Position numbers and translations under genes: made by a program. The notes beneath the pieces were generated by a model, which saw only the letters and a program-made list of their open reading frames with translations, was not told where the DNA came from and made no database searches. Below are positions 37,937 through 45,972 of a stretch of 64,000 nt of DNA, one piece after another (position 1 is the first letter of the stretch; each line of letters begins with the position of its first letter). The DNA is from Bradyrhizobium sp. CIAT3101 (GTDB lineage Bacteria; Pseudomonadota; Alphaproteobacteria; Rhizobiales; Xanthobacteraceae), in NCBI RefSeq assembly GCF_029714945.1, contig NZ_CP121634.1, positions 6,221,001-6,285,000 on the forward strand, in the 5' to 3' direction.

Positions 37937-38635
37937 ATGGTGGAATCGAAAACTGCGCCGACGTTCGTACTCGTTCACGGAGCCTGGGCGGACGGCTCGA
38001 GCTGGCGCAAGGTGATCGAAGCACTCGAGGCCCGCGGCGCGAAGGCGGCGGCCGCCCCTCTTCCGCTCACGAGCGTGTCCGACGACATTCGCGCCCTGGA
38101 TCGCCGCCTCGCAAAGATCGAGGGGCCGGTCGTGCTGGTCGCGCACGCCTATGCCGGCGCCGTGATCTCGGGTTCGAAGAACGCGCGCATCAAGGGCCTG
38201 GTCTTCGTCGCCGCACTGGCGCCCGACGAGGGTGAGACCGTCGGCGACGTGTTCGGCCGAGGCAAGCCGCATCCGAACGCGCCGCAATTGGCACTGGACG
38301 GTGACGGCTTCATCTGGTTGCCGGACAGCGCGTTTGCGAGTGCCTTCGCACAGAACGCCAGCGCGACGGAGAACGCCCTGTTCGCCGCCGTGCAGCGACC
38401 GATCCATGGCGCCTGTCTGCAGGAGAAGGCCGCAAAGCCGCTCTGGAAGACCTTGCCGTCCTGGTACCTGCTGGCGGAGCAGGATCGCATGATCAACCCG
38501 GAGACGCAGGCCTTCATGGCGCAGCGGATGAAGGCCACGATCCGGCGGCTGGATGTCGATCATACGCCGATCGCGACCGCACACGCGCATGTGGTCGAAT
38601 TGCTGCTCGAAGCCGGCAAAGCCGTCTCGGCCTGA
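37937..38635 (+). CDS. Alpha/beta-hydrolase fold protein lacking the nucleophilic serine
   Basis: The 232-residue product is an EstC-like alpha/beta hydrolase with the oxyanion-hole motif FVLVHGAWADGSSW at residues 10-23. The nucleophile elbow is VAHAYAGAV, with Ala71 where a Ser or other nucleophile is expected. The C-terminal segment DHTPIATAHAHVVEL retains a histidine. A related subgroup with the same HAYAG motif occurs in other rhizobia as I recall, so it may be a fixed variant rather than a sporadic mutation. It may be a non-catalytic or unusual enzyme. The ATG at 37937 starts the conserved domain. Confidence 0.8.
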   Translation: MVESKTAPTFVLVHGAWADGSSWRKVIEALEARGAKAAAAPLPLTSVSDDIRALDRRLAKIEGPVVLVAHAYAGAVISGSKNARIKGLVFVAALAPDEGETVGDVFGRGKPHPNAPQLALDGDGFIWLPDSAFASAFAQNASATENALFAAVQRPIHGACLQEKAAKPLWKTLPSWYLLAEQDRMINPETQAFMAQRMKATIRRLDVDHTPIATAHAHVVELLLEAGKAVSA

Positions 38636-38671
38636 TTTGATCGATCGCACGCGAACGTAAGGAGCAATCCG

Positions 38672-39490
38672 ATGAGTCCAATCAAGTACCGCACAGTCGA
38701 GGTCGACGGCCTCAAGGTTTTTTATCGTGAGGCGCCGAACGCCGGTGCGCCGAAACTGCTTCTCCTGCACGGCTTTCCCACGTCAGGCCACATGTTCCGT
38801 GACCTGATGCCGCGGCTCTCCGACAAATTCCATCTCGTCGCGCCGGACCTTCCCGGCTTCGGCCTCACCGAGATGCCGCCGCGGGACAATTTCGCCTATA
38901 CGTTCGACAACATCGCGCGCGTGATCGATCGCTTCACCGAGGTCATCGGATTCGATCGCTTCGCGCTCTACGTTTTCGACTACGGCGCGCCGACGGGCTT
39001 TCGAATGGCCGTACGCCATCCCGAGCGCATCACTGCGATCATATCGCAGAACGGGAACGCCTACGAAGAGGGCCTCAGCGAGGGCTGGACCCCGATCCGG
39101 GCCTATTGGGAAGACGCGTCCGAGGCCAACCGGAAAACGCTTCGCGCTTTCCTCACGCCCGAAACGACAGGCTGGCAATACACGCACGGCGCACCCGATC
39201 CGACGAGCGTGTCACCGGACGGTCAGAACCTCGACAATTACTATCTGGCCCGGCCCGGTGCCGATGAGATTCAGCTCGACCTCTTCGGCGACTACAAGAG
39301 CAACGTCGCGCTCTACCCCACCTTCCAGGGCTACTTCCGCACGCACAAGCCGCCGTTCCTGGCAGTCTGGGGCAAGAACGATCCGTTCTTCCTTCCGCCG
39401 GGCGCCGAAGCGTTCAAGCGCGACATTCCGGAGGCAAACATCCACTTCTTCGATACCGGTCATTTCGCGCTGGAGACGCACTGCGCCTAG
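38672..39490 (+). CDS. Alpha/beta hydrolase (epoxide hydrolase/dehalogenase-like), 3' end interrupted by in-frame TAG
   Basis: The 272-residue product has LLLLHGFPTSGHMF (oxyanion hole), a predicted aspartate nucleophile Asp103 in YVFDYGAPTGF and a His264 base in DTGHFALE. These are features of epoxide hydrolase and dehalogenase-like enzymes using an Asp nucleophile. The frame ends at TAG 39488-39490, but the same frame continues for another 15 codons (IAEVISDFIDKQARN) to TAA at 39536-39538, which looks like the family's C-terminal helix. The stop therefore removes the last helix. It may be a partly decayed gene or a functional shortened enzyme. It belongs to the hydrolase run. Confidence 0.82.
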   Translation: MSPIKYRTVEVDGLKVFYREAPNAGAPKLLLLHGFPTSGHMFRDLMPRLSDKFHLVAPDLPGFGLTEMPPRDNFAYTFDNIARVIDRFTEVIGFDRFALYVFDYGAPTGFRMAVRHPERITAIISQNGNAYEEGLSEGWTPIRAYWEDASEANRKTLRAFLTPETTGWQYTHGAPDPTSVSPDGQNLDNYYLARPGADEIQLDLFGDYKSNVALYPTFQGYFRTHKPPFLAVWGKNDPFFLPPGAEAFKRDIPEANIHFFDTGHFALETHCA

Positions 39491-39559
39491 ATTGCGGAGG
39501 TCATCAGCGATTTCATCGACAAGCAGGCGCGCAATTAACAACAGTTGGGGATAGCTCAC

Positions 39560-40330
39560 ATGACGAAATCTGTGGCCATTATCACCGGCGCGAGCCAAGG
39601 CATCGGCCGCGCGACCGCAATACGCCTTGCCCGCGATTTCTCGGAGCTCGTGCTGGTCGCGCGCAATCGCGCCAATCTGGACGAGACGGCGGAGGCCGTG
39701 AAGGAAGCCGGCGCAAAGCCGCTGGTTATCGATGCGGACCTCGCAGATCCCGCCGTAGCGCGGGCGGTGGTCGATCAGGCGCTCGCGGCTTTCGGTCGGA
39801 TCGATGCTCTGCTCAACATCGCAGGCGCAGTCCCGCAGATCGACCTGTTCGAGATGACCGACGCGCAATGGGAGGGCGGCCTTGCGCTGAAGCTGCACGG
39901 AGCACGCCGCCTCACGATCGCCGCCTGGTCGGCATTGAAGGCGACGCAGGGCTCGGTCGTGCTGATGTCCGGCAACTCCGCGCTGTTTCCGAAGGCACCC
40001 TATGCGGCAGTTGGCACGATCAACGCCGCCGTTGTCGCGCTGGCAAAGGCATTCTCGGACCGCGGCATCGCAGATGGCGTGCAGGTCAACAGCGTACTGC
40101 CGGGACCGGTGATGACGGGACGCCGCCGCTCCTATCTCGAGCATTGGGCCCCGCTACACAACATGACGGTCGAGCAGGCGACGACAAACTTTCCAAAGGA
40201 AGCCGGCATCGCACGCTATGGCGAGCCCGAGGAAATCGCCGAGTTGATGGCGTTCCTTGTGTCGCCCGGCGCCCGCTGGATGACCGGCTCGACGCTGCGC
40301 ATGGACGGCGGCGAAGTGAAATCGGTCTGA
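39560..40330 (+). CDS. Short-chain dehydrogenase/reductase with atypical active site
   Basis: The 256-residue SDR has the nucleotide-binding motif TGASQGIG (residues 9-16) and LNIAGAV in place of NAG. The catalytic region is VVLMSGNSALFPKAPYAAVG. Tyr148 is present but the usual YxxxK lysine is Gly152. The upstream serine motif is also shifted. It may have a different mechanism or be non-catalytic. It ends MDGGEVKSV as many SDRs do. The ATG at 39560 is preceded by GGGGA; a TTG at 39545 is possible. It ends the hydrolase cluster, convergent with a LysR gene. Confidence 0.85.
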   Translation: MTKSVAIITGASQGIGRATAIRLARDFSELVLVARNRANLDETAEAVKEAGAKPLVIDADLADPAVARAVVDQALAAFGRIDALLNIAGAVPQIDLFEMTDAQWEGGLALKLHGARRLTIAAWSALKATQGSVVLMSGNSALFPKAPYAAVGTINAAVVALAKAFSDRGIADGVQVNSVLPGPVMTGRRRSYLEHWAPLHNMTVEQATTNFPKEAGIARYGEPEEIAELMAFLVSPGARWMTGSTLRMDGGEVKSV

Positions 40331-40361
40331 GTTGCTGAAGGGGTGCGCCGTGGGCGGCCGC

Positions 40362-40988
40362 TCAACCTCCGATGCCGCCGACCAGCCGCGGACGGCGGTT
40401 TGCGCCCGCCTTCTCATCCGCCACAGCGCGCAGCCATGCGCGAAAGCTGACGATCTCGGGGCAATCCGCCGTGCCCTCGGGCGCGATCAGCCAATCGCCG
40501 AGACCTGATCCCTCATTGATGCGGTCGCAGCGATAGCCGGGATGATGGCCGAGGCTACGTGTGATCAAGAGGTCGACCTTGCCTTCGATCAGCTCGTGCA
40601 GGCCGGCGGGCTGCAGCACGCGCAAGCCGATCTCGGCATGTGTCTCGCGAAACGCCGCCAGATCGAGGCGGCGCAAATCGAAGCTGGCATGCACGCCCAA
40701 TTGCAGCAGCACCGCACCTGACGGTTTCAATTGCGAGGTCGCCTCCGCAATGTGGCGAAACCCCTCGGACACCCCGGGCAGATAGGCCTGGCCTGCCGCA
40801 GTCAGGATGAGCTGCTTGTGCAGCCGTTCGAACAGCTGCACGCCGAGGCGCGCCTCCAACGCTTTCACCTGCTGCCCAACGGCTGCGGGCGTGACGTGCA
40901 GCTCGTGCGCGGCCAGCTTGAAGCTGAGATGGCGCGCGGCGGCTTCGAAGGCGCGGAGCGCATTGAGTGGCGGAAGGGCGTAGGTCAT
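40362..40988 (-). pseudogene. LysR-type regulator with large internal deletion in effector domain
   Basis: The N-terminal winged helix is complete (LNALRAFEAAARHLSFKLAA, HVTPAAVGQQVKALEARLGV), placing it near the GcvA subgroup. The effector-binding domain begins normally and ends normally (WLIAPEGTADCPEIVSFRAW), but about 75-90 residues between VDLLITRSLGHHPGYRC and GLGDWLIAPEG are missing. The total is 208 residues against the usual 295-305. The frame is intact, so it may still bind DNA constitutively. It is divergent from the Rid gene, the usual position for a LysR regulator of that operon. Confidence 0.75.
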
Positions 40989-41116
40989 CGCGGCGGAGTT
41001 TGACACTGTTGGCAGCCGGTCTTGCAATAGATTTTCTTGCGCTGAACCGCAGGAATGATGCTTTGCGCCGCGGTGATGTCGCCGGATACGGTCCAGCCGC
41101 AATCCGGAGAAACCCC

Positions 41117-41509
41117 ATGGCCCCAGCCCACATCGTCAGCCACAATCCCGCAACGGTCCACCCGCCCGCCGGCGGCTACTGCATGGGACTTGAACTGAAG
41201 CAGCATCGCCGGCTGCTGTTCATCAGCGGCCAGGTGCCCGAGAGACTCGACGGTACCGTACCCGAAGGTTTTGAGGCGCAGTGCGAGCAGGCCTGGCGCA
41301 ACGTCAAGGAGGTGCTCGCGGCCGCCGGTCTTGGCGTCGAGCACCTGGTCAAGGTCAACACCGTCCTGACCGACCGGGCTCAACTCGTGACCAACCGTAT
41401 CATTCGCCGCGCGATGCTCGGGGACCATCAGCCTGCGCTGACGGTCATCGTCGCCGAGACGGTCGACAGCAAATGGCTGCTGGAGATCGAGGCGATCGCC
41501 GCGGAATGA
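41117..41509 (+). CDS. RidA/YjgF-family protein (Rid subgroup without the catalytic arginine)
   Basis: This 130-residue trimeric-type protein belongs to the Rid family, whose archetype hydrolyses reactive enamines and imines. It has VKVNTVLTDRAQLVTNRII and the C-terminal LEIEAIAAE strand. The segment corresponding to PARSCVEVA of RidA reads QPALTVIVAE, so the substrate-binding arginine is Leu; it should fall among the Rid subgroups lacking deaminase activity. It starts at an ATG at 41117. The next gene (an ATC hydrolase) begins 32 bp later, and the trio with the GFA gene looks co-transcribed. A LysR gene is divergent. Confidence 0.85.
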   Translation: MAPAHIVSHNPATVHPPAGGYCMGLELKQHRRLLFISGQVPERLDGTVPEGFEAQCEQAWRNVKEVLAAAGLGVEHLVKVNTVLTDRAQLVTNRIIRRAMLGDHQPALTVIVAETVDSKWLLEIEAIAAE

Positions 41510-41541
41510 CAGCCTTTCCAAACCCACGATGCGAGGGTCCG

Positions 41542-42234
41542 ATGAATAAGATGATCCATCCCTTCTACGCGCAGCATCGCGACGCCATGGAGGCCGCGAT
41601 GCACCAACGGCTCGATCTTGCCGAGACGATGCTGCGCGAGCGCGCGCAGCTCACCGATATCGACACAATCAAGCAGGAGGTGATGGACGAACTCGCCGTC
41701 GTGCTCACCCAGATGCCCTATGTCGGCGGCACCGCGAGCCGCATGAGTGAAGTCTTCATCCGCCTCACCGGATTCATGGCAACCAGCCGCGTGCTGCAGC
41801 GACATGGCGTGCCGCTGCCGGTGATCCGCGACATCGAGCGGGAAACCCACAAGGCGCAATTGCTCACCATGCCTGAGACGGAACGTCTCGACGCGGGAGA
41901 TCAATTCATGTCGCCGGAAAACCAGGCCTTTCTGCGCGAGCAGGCGGCGAAGAGCGTCACGGCAAGCCACCAGGCCGAATTTCCGGAGGACTTCGTCTAC
42001 GATTTCGTCGAGCCGGGGCCGAACGACGGTTTTGAATTCGGCATCAACTACCGGGCCTGCGGCTTCTGCAAATTCGCGGGCCGCCATGGCGACAAGGAGA
42101 TCCTGCCCAACATCTGCGGGCTCGATTTCGACGCCTATGCAACGCGCGGCATCCATCTGGAACGGACGCAGACGCTGGCGGGCGGTGCGAGCCATTGCAA
42201 TTTCCGCTTCTCGCGGCTGCATCGTGACGGTTGA
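41542..42234 (+). CDS. L-2-amino-thiazoline-4-carboxylic acid hydrolase-like protein
   Basis: The 230-residue product resembles the ATC hydrolase family, which opens the thiazoline ring of L-2-amino-thiazoline-4-carboxylate in bacterial cysteine synthesis. The visible features are an N-terminal helical region and the C-terminal domain with NYRACGFCKFAGRHGDKEIL and GIHLERTQTLAGGASHCNFR, including conserved cysteines. The ATG at 41542 after GAGGG is preferred; the ATG at 41506 overlaps the Rid stop in ATGA and would add 12 residues. Pairing with a Rid-family protein suggests a pathway for a nitrogen/sulfur heterocycle; the precise substrate is inference. Confidence 0.8.
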   Translation: MNKMIHPFYAQHRDAMEAAMHQRLDLAETMLRERAQLTDIDTIKQEVMDELAVVLTQMPYVGGTASRMSEVFIRLTGFMATSRVLQRHGVPLPVIRDIERETHKAQLLTMPETERLDAGDQFMSPENQAFLREQAAKSVTASHQAEFPEDFVYDFVEPGPNDGFEFGINYRACGFCKFAGRHGDKEILPNICGLDFDAYATRGIHLERTQTLAGGASHCNFRFSRLHRDG

Positions 42235-42297
42235 CTTCGTGCTGCCGCGCGTTCACCAAAGCGAGACGCGAAGTGAACGGAAGCGCGAGGCAATTTG

Positions 42298-42720
42298 GTG
42301 GACGATACGAACATTCGGACTGGCCAGTGCCATTGTGGTGCCGTGCGTTTCGAGGTGACGCTCAGCGACGGCTTCAATTCGATCCGCCGCTGCACCTGTT
42401 CCTACTGCCGGATGCGCGGCGCCGTCATGGTCATGGCGAAGATGGGCGGGATCAAGTTCCTGCAAGGAGAAGATGCGCTGACCAGCTACCGCTTCCACAC
42501 CGGAACGGCGCAGCACTTCTTCTGCTCGACGTGTGGAATCTACACCCATCACCAGCGCCGATCCGACACGACGCTCTATGCCGTCAACGTCGCGTGCCTC
42601 GACGGGGTCAGCCCGTTCGATTTCGCCGAGGTGCCCGTCATGGATGGTGTCAACCACACCAACGACACCGGCAAGCCGACGCGCCAGGCCGGCACGCTCC
42701 GCTTCACCCCGGCTGATTAG
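42298..42720 (+). CDS. GFA family zinc protein (glutathione-dependent formaldehyde-activating-like)
   Basis: This 141-residue protein has the GFA fold with zinc-binding cysteines in TGQCHCGAVRFEV, RCTCSYCRMRGAV and HFFCSTCGIYTHH. The family was named for formaldehyde-glutathione condensation, but most members have no confirmed activity. The start is GTG at 42298 (or TTG at 42295). It follows the ATC hydrolase gene by 63 bp and is convergent with the metallo-hydrolase gene, whose stop is 7 bp away. Confidence 0.9.
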   Translation: MDDTNIRTGQCHCGAVRFEVTLSDGFNSIRRCTCSYCRMRGAVMVMAKMGGIKFLQGEDALTSYRFHTGTAQHFFCSTCGIYTHHQRRSDTTLYAVNVACLDGVSPFDFAEVPVMDGVNHTNDTGKPTRQAGTLRFTPAD

Positions 42721-42727
42721 CCGGCGC

Positions 42728-43555
42728 CTAATGCCCGCCGCACCGGCAGTTCTCGTAATCGACGGGATCATGGCTGTTGAAAATCGTCACGCGGTCGCCA
42801 TGGCTCAATTTCAGCTCGCGCAGGCGCGCCTGGTTGGCGACACGGGCGGCGCGGTCCATGTCGACGCGGCGCTGGAAATAGCGGAGCACCAGCGGCGCAC
42901 GCGGTGAGGCGTCGAGCTGGGCGTGATGGAAATAGCTGTCGCCGGCATGCAGCAGCCATTTGTCGCCGGAGCGGACCGCGATGCCGCAATGGCCGAGCGT
43001 GTGGCCGGCGAGCGGGATCATCAGGATGTCCCCTTCGCGGTCGCCGAGCGCACGGACGCCCTTGAAGCCGAACCAGTCCTCGCCGGCCTCACCGTAGAAA
43101 CTCCAGCTCGGCCCATGGCTCCACTGTCCCCCGACATAGCGTCCCTCGGGCGGCGCGGGCTTGCGCAACACCGCCATGTCGTATTCGGTGCGATGGACGT
43201 GGATCGCGGCCTGGGGAAAGTCGGGCACGCCGCCGGCGTGATCGCGGTCGAGATGCGTCAGCAGCACGTGGCGTACGTCATTGGGCGAGTAGCCGAGCGC
43301 CTTCACCTGCTGCACGGCCGTCTCCGCGGGATCGAGCTTTGGCGCAGTCTGCCGCAGCCAACGTTTCCCGAGCCGGTCGGGCGTGGCGATATCGCCGAGG
43401 CCGATGCCGGTGTCGACCAGAGCAAGGCCGTCACCGGTCTCGATCAGCAGGCAATGGCAGACCATGCGGGCGCGCTGGAACAGGCCGCCGGTGCCGTTCA
43501 CCAGCCGCCGGCCCATCGGGCACATCGTTCCGGTGTTGAGATGATGGATCTTCAT
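42728..43555 (-). CDS. MBL-fold metallo-hydrolase, possible quorum-quenching lactonase relative
   Basis: The 275-residue protein has the metallo-beta-lactamase fold with the metal motif LLTHLDRDHAGG (His101, Asp103, Asp105, His106), a variant of HxHxDH. Later ligands are in LAGHTLGHCGIAV and LHAGDSYFHHAQL. The overall layout resembles AHL lactonase-type hydrolases, but the HxDxDH variant makes the substrate uncertain. The start MKIHHLNTGTMCPMG is typical of this group. It is divergent from a LysR gene, with 94 bp between, so that regulator probably controls it. Confidence 0.85.
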   Translation of the reverse strand: MKIHHLNTGTMCPMGRRLVNGTGGLFQRARMVCHCLLIETGDGLALVDTGIGLGDIATPDRLGKRWLRQTAPKLDPAETAVQQVKALGYSPNDVRHVLLTHLDRDHAGGVPDFPQAAIHVHRTEYDMAVLRKPAPPEGRYVGGQWSHGPSWSFYGEAGEDWFGFKGVRALGDREGDILMIPLAGHTLGHCGIAVRSGDKWLLHAGDSYFHHAQLDASPRAPLVLRYFQRRVDMDRAARVANQARLRELKLSHGDRVTIFNSHDPVDYENCRCGGH

Positions 43556-43649
43556 GGATGACGCTCGCCTGTTGTGAACGGGCCGTTCTTGTCATTTTCC
43601 GATCCATAGGTAAAATATCGAATATTGATACTATCTCTAGGCGCACCCT

Positions 43650-44525
43650 ATGGATATCCGCGAGCTTCGCTACTTCGCCGCCGTCTACCGCGAACGCAAC
43701 CTGACGGCTGCGGCGCGCAGCTGCTTCGTTTCGCAGCCGTCGATCTCGACCGCGATCACCAATCTGGAGGCTGAGCTCGGCACCACGCTGTTCATCCGGC
43801 ACAAGAAGGGCGTCGCGCCGACCGCATCGGCCGAACAGTTTCACACCGTCGCCCGCCGCATCATCGACGAGGCCGATGCGGCGCGAAAGCTGTTCCGCAA
43901 ACCGAGCACCAAGACCACGGTCACGCTCGGCCTGATGCGGACGCTCGACGTGCCCCGGACCATCGCGCTGTTGAAGCCGCTGACGTCACGCAGCGACATC
44001 GCGCTCCGGCTCGTCGGCCATGACGAACGCGCGGATGCCAGGATCATCTCGAAGAGCATGGTTGGGGATGACGAGCATTTCGTCCCGCTCTGGAGCGAGC
44101 GCTATGTCGCAGCGCTGCCGCCGTCGCATCCGCTGACGCTCAAGGAGCGGCTTCGGGCCGCCGACCTCGCCGAATTCCCCATGATCGATCGCTGCCATTG
44201 CGAGCAGAGCGCGTTCTTCGGTCGCACCGTGCAACGGCGTCCCTCCGCAGCGATCGCGCAATCAGAGGATTGGGCGATGGCGCTGGTCGCGGCCGGAATC
44301 GGCATCGCCATCGTCCCCGAGGGCGTGGCCAAGAACCATCCGGATGTCGCGATCCGGGAGATCGAGGTGAAGGTCAAACGCGAGGTCGGGCTCGCCTATC
44401 GCGCGTCAGTGCCGCTGGCGGACGCGTTGAAGGATTTGGTCGGGAAGCTGCGGAAGCAGAGATCCCAACGCGGGCAGAGCGAGCGCCGCCCCGGCGTGCG
44501 CAAGCCCGCCAGCCGCGAACGCTGA
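43650..44525 (+). CDS. LysR-family transcriptional regulator
   Basis: The 291-residue regulator has an N-terminal winged helix (MDIRELRYFAAVYRERNLTA, then FVSQPSISTAITNLEAELGT) and a co-inducer-binding domain with the C-terminal DWAMALVAAGIGIAIVPEGV. It is divergent from the metallo-hydrolase gene, the usual arrangement for a LysR activator of the neighbouring gene. The last 25 residues are a basic low-complexity tail. It ends 5 bp before the zinc-ribbon membrane gene on the other strand. Effector unknown. Confidence 0.92.
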   Translation: MDIRELRYFAAVYRERNLTAAARSCFVSQPSISTAITNLEAELGTTLFIRHKKGVAPTASAEQFHTVARRIIDEADAARKLFRKPSTKTTVTLGLMRTLDVPRTIALLKPLTSRSDIALRLVGHDERADARIISKSMVGDDEHFVPLWSERYVAALPPSHPLTLKERLRAADLAEFPMIDRCHCEQSAFFGRTVQRRPSAAIAQSEDWAMALVAAGIGIAIVPEGVAKNHPDVAIREIEVKVKREVGLAYRASVPLADALKDLVGKLRKQRSQRGQSERRPGVRKPASRER

Positions 44526-44529
44526 TCGA

Positions 44530-45294
44530 TCATCCGAGCAAGCCCTTCAGGCCCGCATAAATCGAACCAACGGCCGTTACCGCGACACCGGCCAGCGGCC
44601 CCACGGTCTGCATCAGGTCCTGAATCAGGCGGGCGCGGCGGCGGAGCTGTTCCTCTCCGACATGCTGTCCGAGCAGACGCGCCATCCTGAAGGCAAATGC
44701 GTTCGGCTTGCCTCCCTGGCTGAGCACGCGCGGCAGGACCTGGAAGATCACGACTCCCAGGATATTTCCCGAAATGAAGGCGAGCAGGATGCTCGCGCCG
44801 TATTCGAACACCTCCCGCCATTCGACCCACACCGTCGGCAGGATCGGAACGCCGTCGTGCAGTCCCGTCACAGTCAGCATCGCCTGGATGCTGACGCTGG
44901 CCAGCAGCAACGCCAGCACGAACGCTCCCAGCGCCGAGACCCTGTGCAGGGGATAGGCTGCGAACCCGAACAGCAGTGGGACCATGATCGACGCGATCCG
45001 GAGCGGGATCGGAGAGAGGTTGAAGGTGATGGTGATCAGAAAATGCGTGATCGTCAGCAGGATGGCTGGAACGACGACGTAGAGAAGGGCATGCGTCCCG
45101 AAATAGCGCAGCGGATTCTTGTACCGCTCGAGCCGGACATTGACCCGATCGAGGTCGCGCCTGAGCCGGTCGAGCTCGGCAACGATATCCTCGATCTCCA
45201 GAAGCGTCGGTCGCACGACGCGCAAATCGCGCGAGCAGTGTTTGCAGGCTATGGCCTCGTCCTTGATCGTCTCGGCGCAGAACGGACACTCCAT
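44530..45294 (-). CDS. Zinc-ribbon membrane protein with coiled coil (CHAT operon)
   Basis: The 254-residue protein opens with a four-cysteine zinc ribbon (MECPFCAETIKDEAIACKHC; Cys3, 6, 17, 20). A short coiled coil follows (ELDRLRRDLDRVNVRLERYK, about 40-59), then about five to six membrane helices between residues 68 and 210 and a C-terminal hydrophobic segment. Function is unknown. It is the last of a four-gene operon headed by the TPR-CHAT gene. The gap to the preceding gene is a single base. The cytoplasmic zinc ribbon and membrane domain could connect a periplasmic event to the cytoplasm. Confidence 0.75.
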   Translation of the reverse strand: MECPFCAETIKDEAIACKHCSRDLRVVRPTLLEIEDIVAELDRLRRDLDRVNVRLERYKNPLRYFGTHALLYVVVPAILLTITHFLITITFNLSPIPLRIASIMVPLLFGFAAYPLHRVSALGAFVLALLLASVSIQAMLTVTGLHDGVPILPTVWVEWREVFEYGASILLAFISGNILGVVIFQVLPRVLSQGGKPNAFAFRMARLLGQHVGEEQLRRRARLIQDLMQTVGPLAGVAVTAVGSIYAGLKGLLG

Positions 45295-45295
45295 G

Positions 45296-45493
45296 TCAGC
45301 GCGACTTCCTGCGCCGCATGATGGCCTCGACCTCGTCTCTGGCCCGCGTCAGCTCATCGCGCAGCTGGTCCCGCTTGCGCAGGAGATCGTCGCGCTCCGC
45401 AATCAGCGTCGCAGGGACGGCGATGTCTCGCGCACAGGACGCACAAACCAGGGCGCTCTCCGCATTCTCCGCCTGGCAGTAGGGGCACATCAC
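45296..45493 (-). CDS. Small zinc-ribbon/coiled-coil protein, 65 aa (CHAT operon)
   Basis: This tiny protein has a four-cysteine zinc ribbon (MMCPYCQAENAESALVCASC, same spacing as in the next gene) followed by a charged coiled coil (RDDLLRKRDQLRDELTRARD). The start is GTG at 45493, which overlaps the preceding stop in GTGA; ATG at 45490 is an alternative. The matching zinc ribbon and coiled coil suggest it could pair with the next gene's product. Very short, but the overlap with the upstream gene and strong motifs support it. Confidence 0.75.
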   Translation of the reverse strand: MMCPYCQAENAESALVCASCARDIAVPATLIAERDDLLRKRDQLRDELTRARDEVEAIMRRRKSR

Positions 45494-45972
45494 TTGGGTG
45501 CGACCTTGAGGGTAAAAATGGCCGTGCCCGGCCGTCCGTCACTGTCCTTGATGTCGACCCGCACGGTGTAGTCGCCCGGCGGCAATTCCGCATCCTGCAT
45601 GTTGATCCCATCAGCCTGCACGAACGGCTTGACCCGGGCCGTCAGATCGACGTTCGGCGAGCGCAGGAAGATCACCTTGACGGAGTCCGGATCGATCTTG
45701 GCGCCCCCGAACGACTCGAACTTCAATTGGAGTTTCAAGGGAGACGCAACGGAATCACCGGGCGACACGAACTCCACCTTCGGACCGCGCAGGATACCGC
45801 GCCGGTCGGTCGTGACCGCCCCCTTCGGGGGCGGCAGCTTGGCCTCGTCTTCGGTGATCAATTGGGTTGCCCGCGACGTTCCCGAAAACAGGAGACCTGC
45901 CGCCAGAAGATTTGCCGCAACGAGCCCGAACAGGATATTCCGCGTCATCGTCCTTCCCATCTTCTCAATCAT
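45490..45972 (-). CDS. Exported beta-rich hypothetical protein (CHAT operon)
   Basis: The 160-residue protein has a hydrophobic N-terminal segment (MTRNILFGLVAANLLAAGLL, a signal peptide or anchor starting about residue 9). Its periplasmic beta-rich domain (VEFVSPGDSVASPLKLQLKF and LPPGDYTVRVDIKDSDGRPG) has an Ig-like strand pattern ending in TAIFTLKVAPK. The ATG at 45972 overlaps the CHAT stop in ATGA, implying coupled translation. I recognise no named family. It may be a partner or substrate-facing subunit of the CHAT protein. Confidence 0.8.
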   Translation of the reverse strand: MIEKMGRTMTRNILFGLVAANLLAAGLLFSGTSRATQLITEDEAKLPPPKGAVTTDRRGILRGPKVEFVSPGDSVASPLKLQLKFESFGGAKIDPDSVKVIFLRSPNVDLTARVKPFVQADGINMQDAELPPGDYTVRVDIKDSDGRPGTAIFTLKVAPK

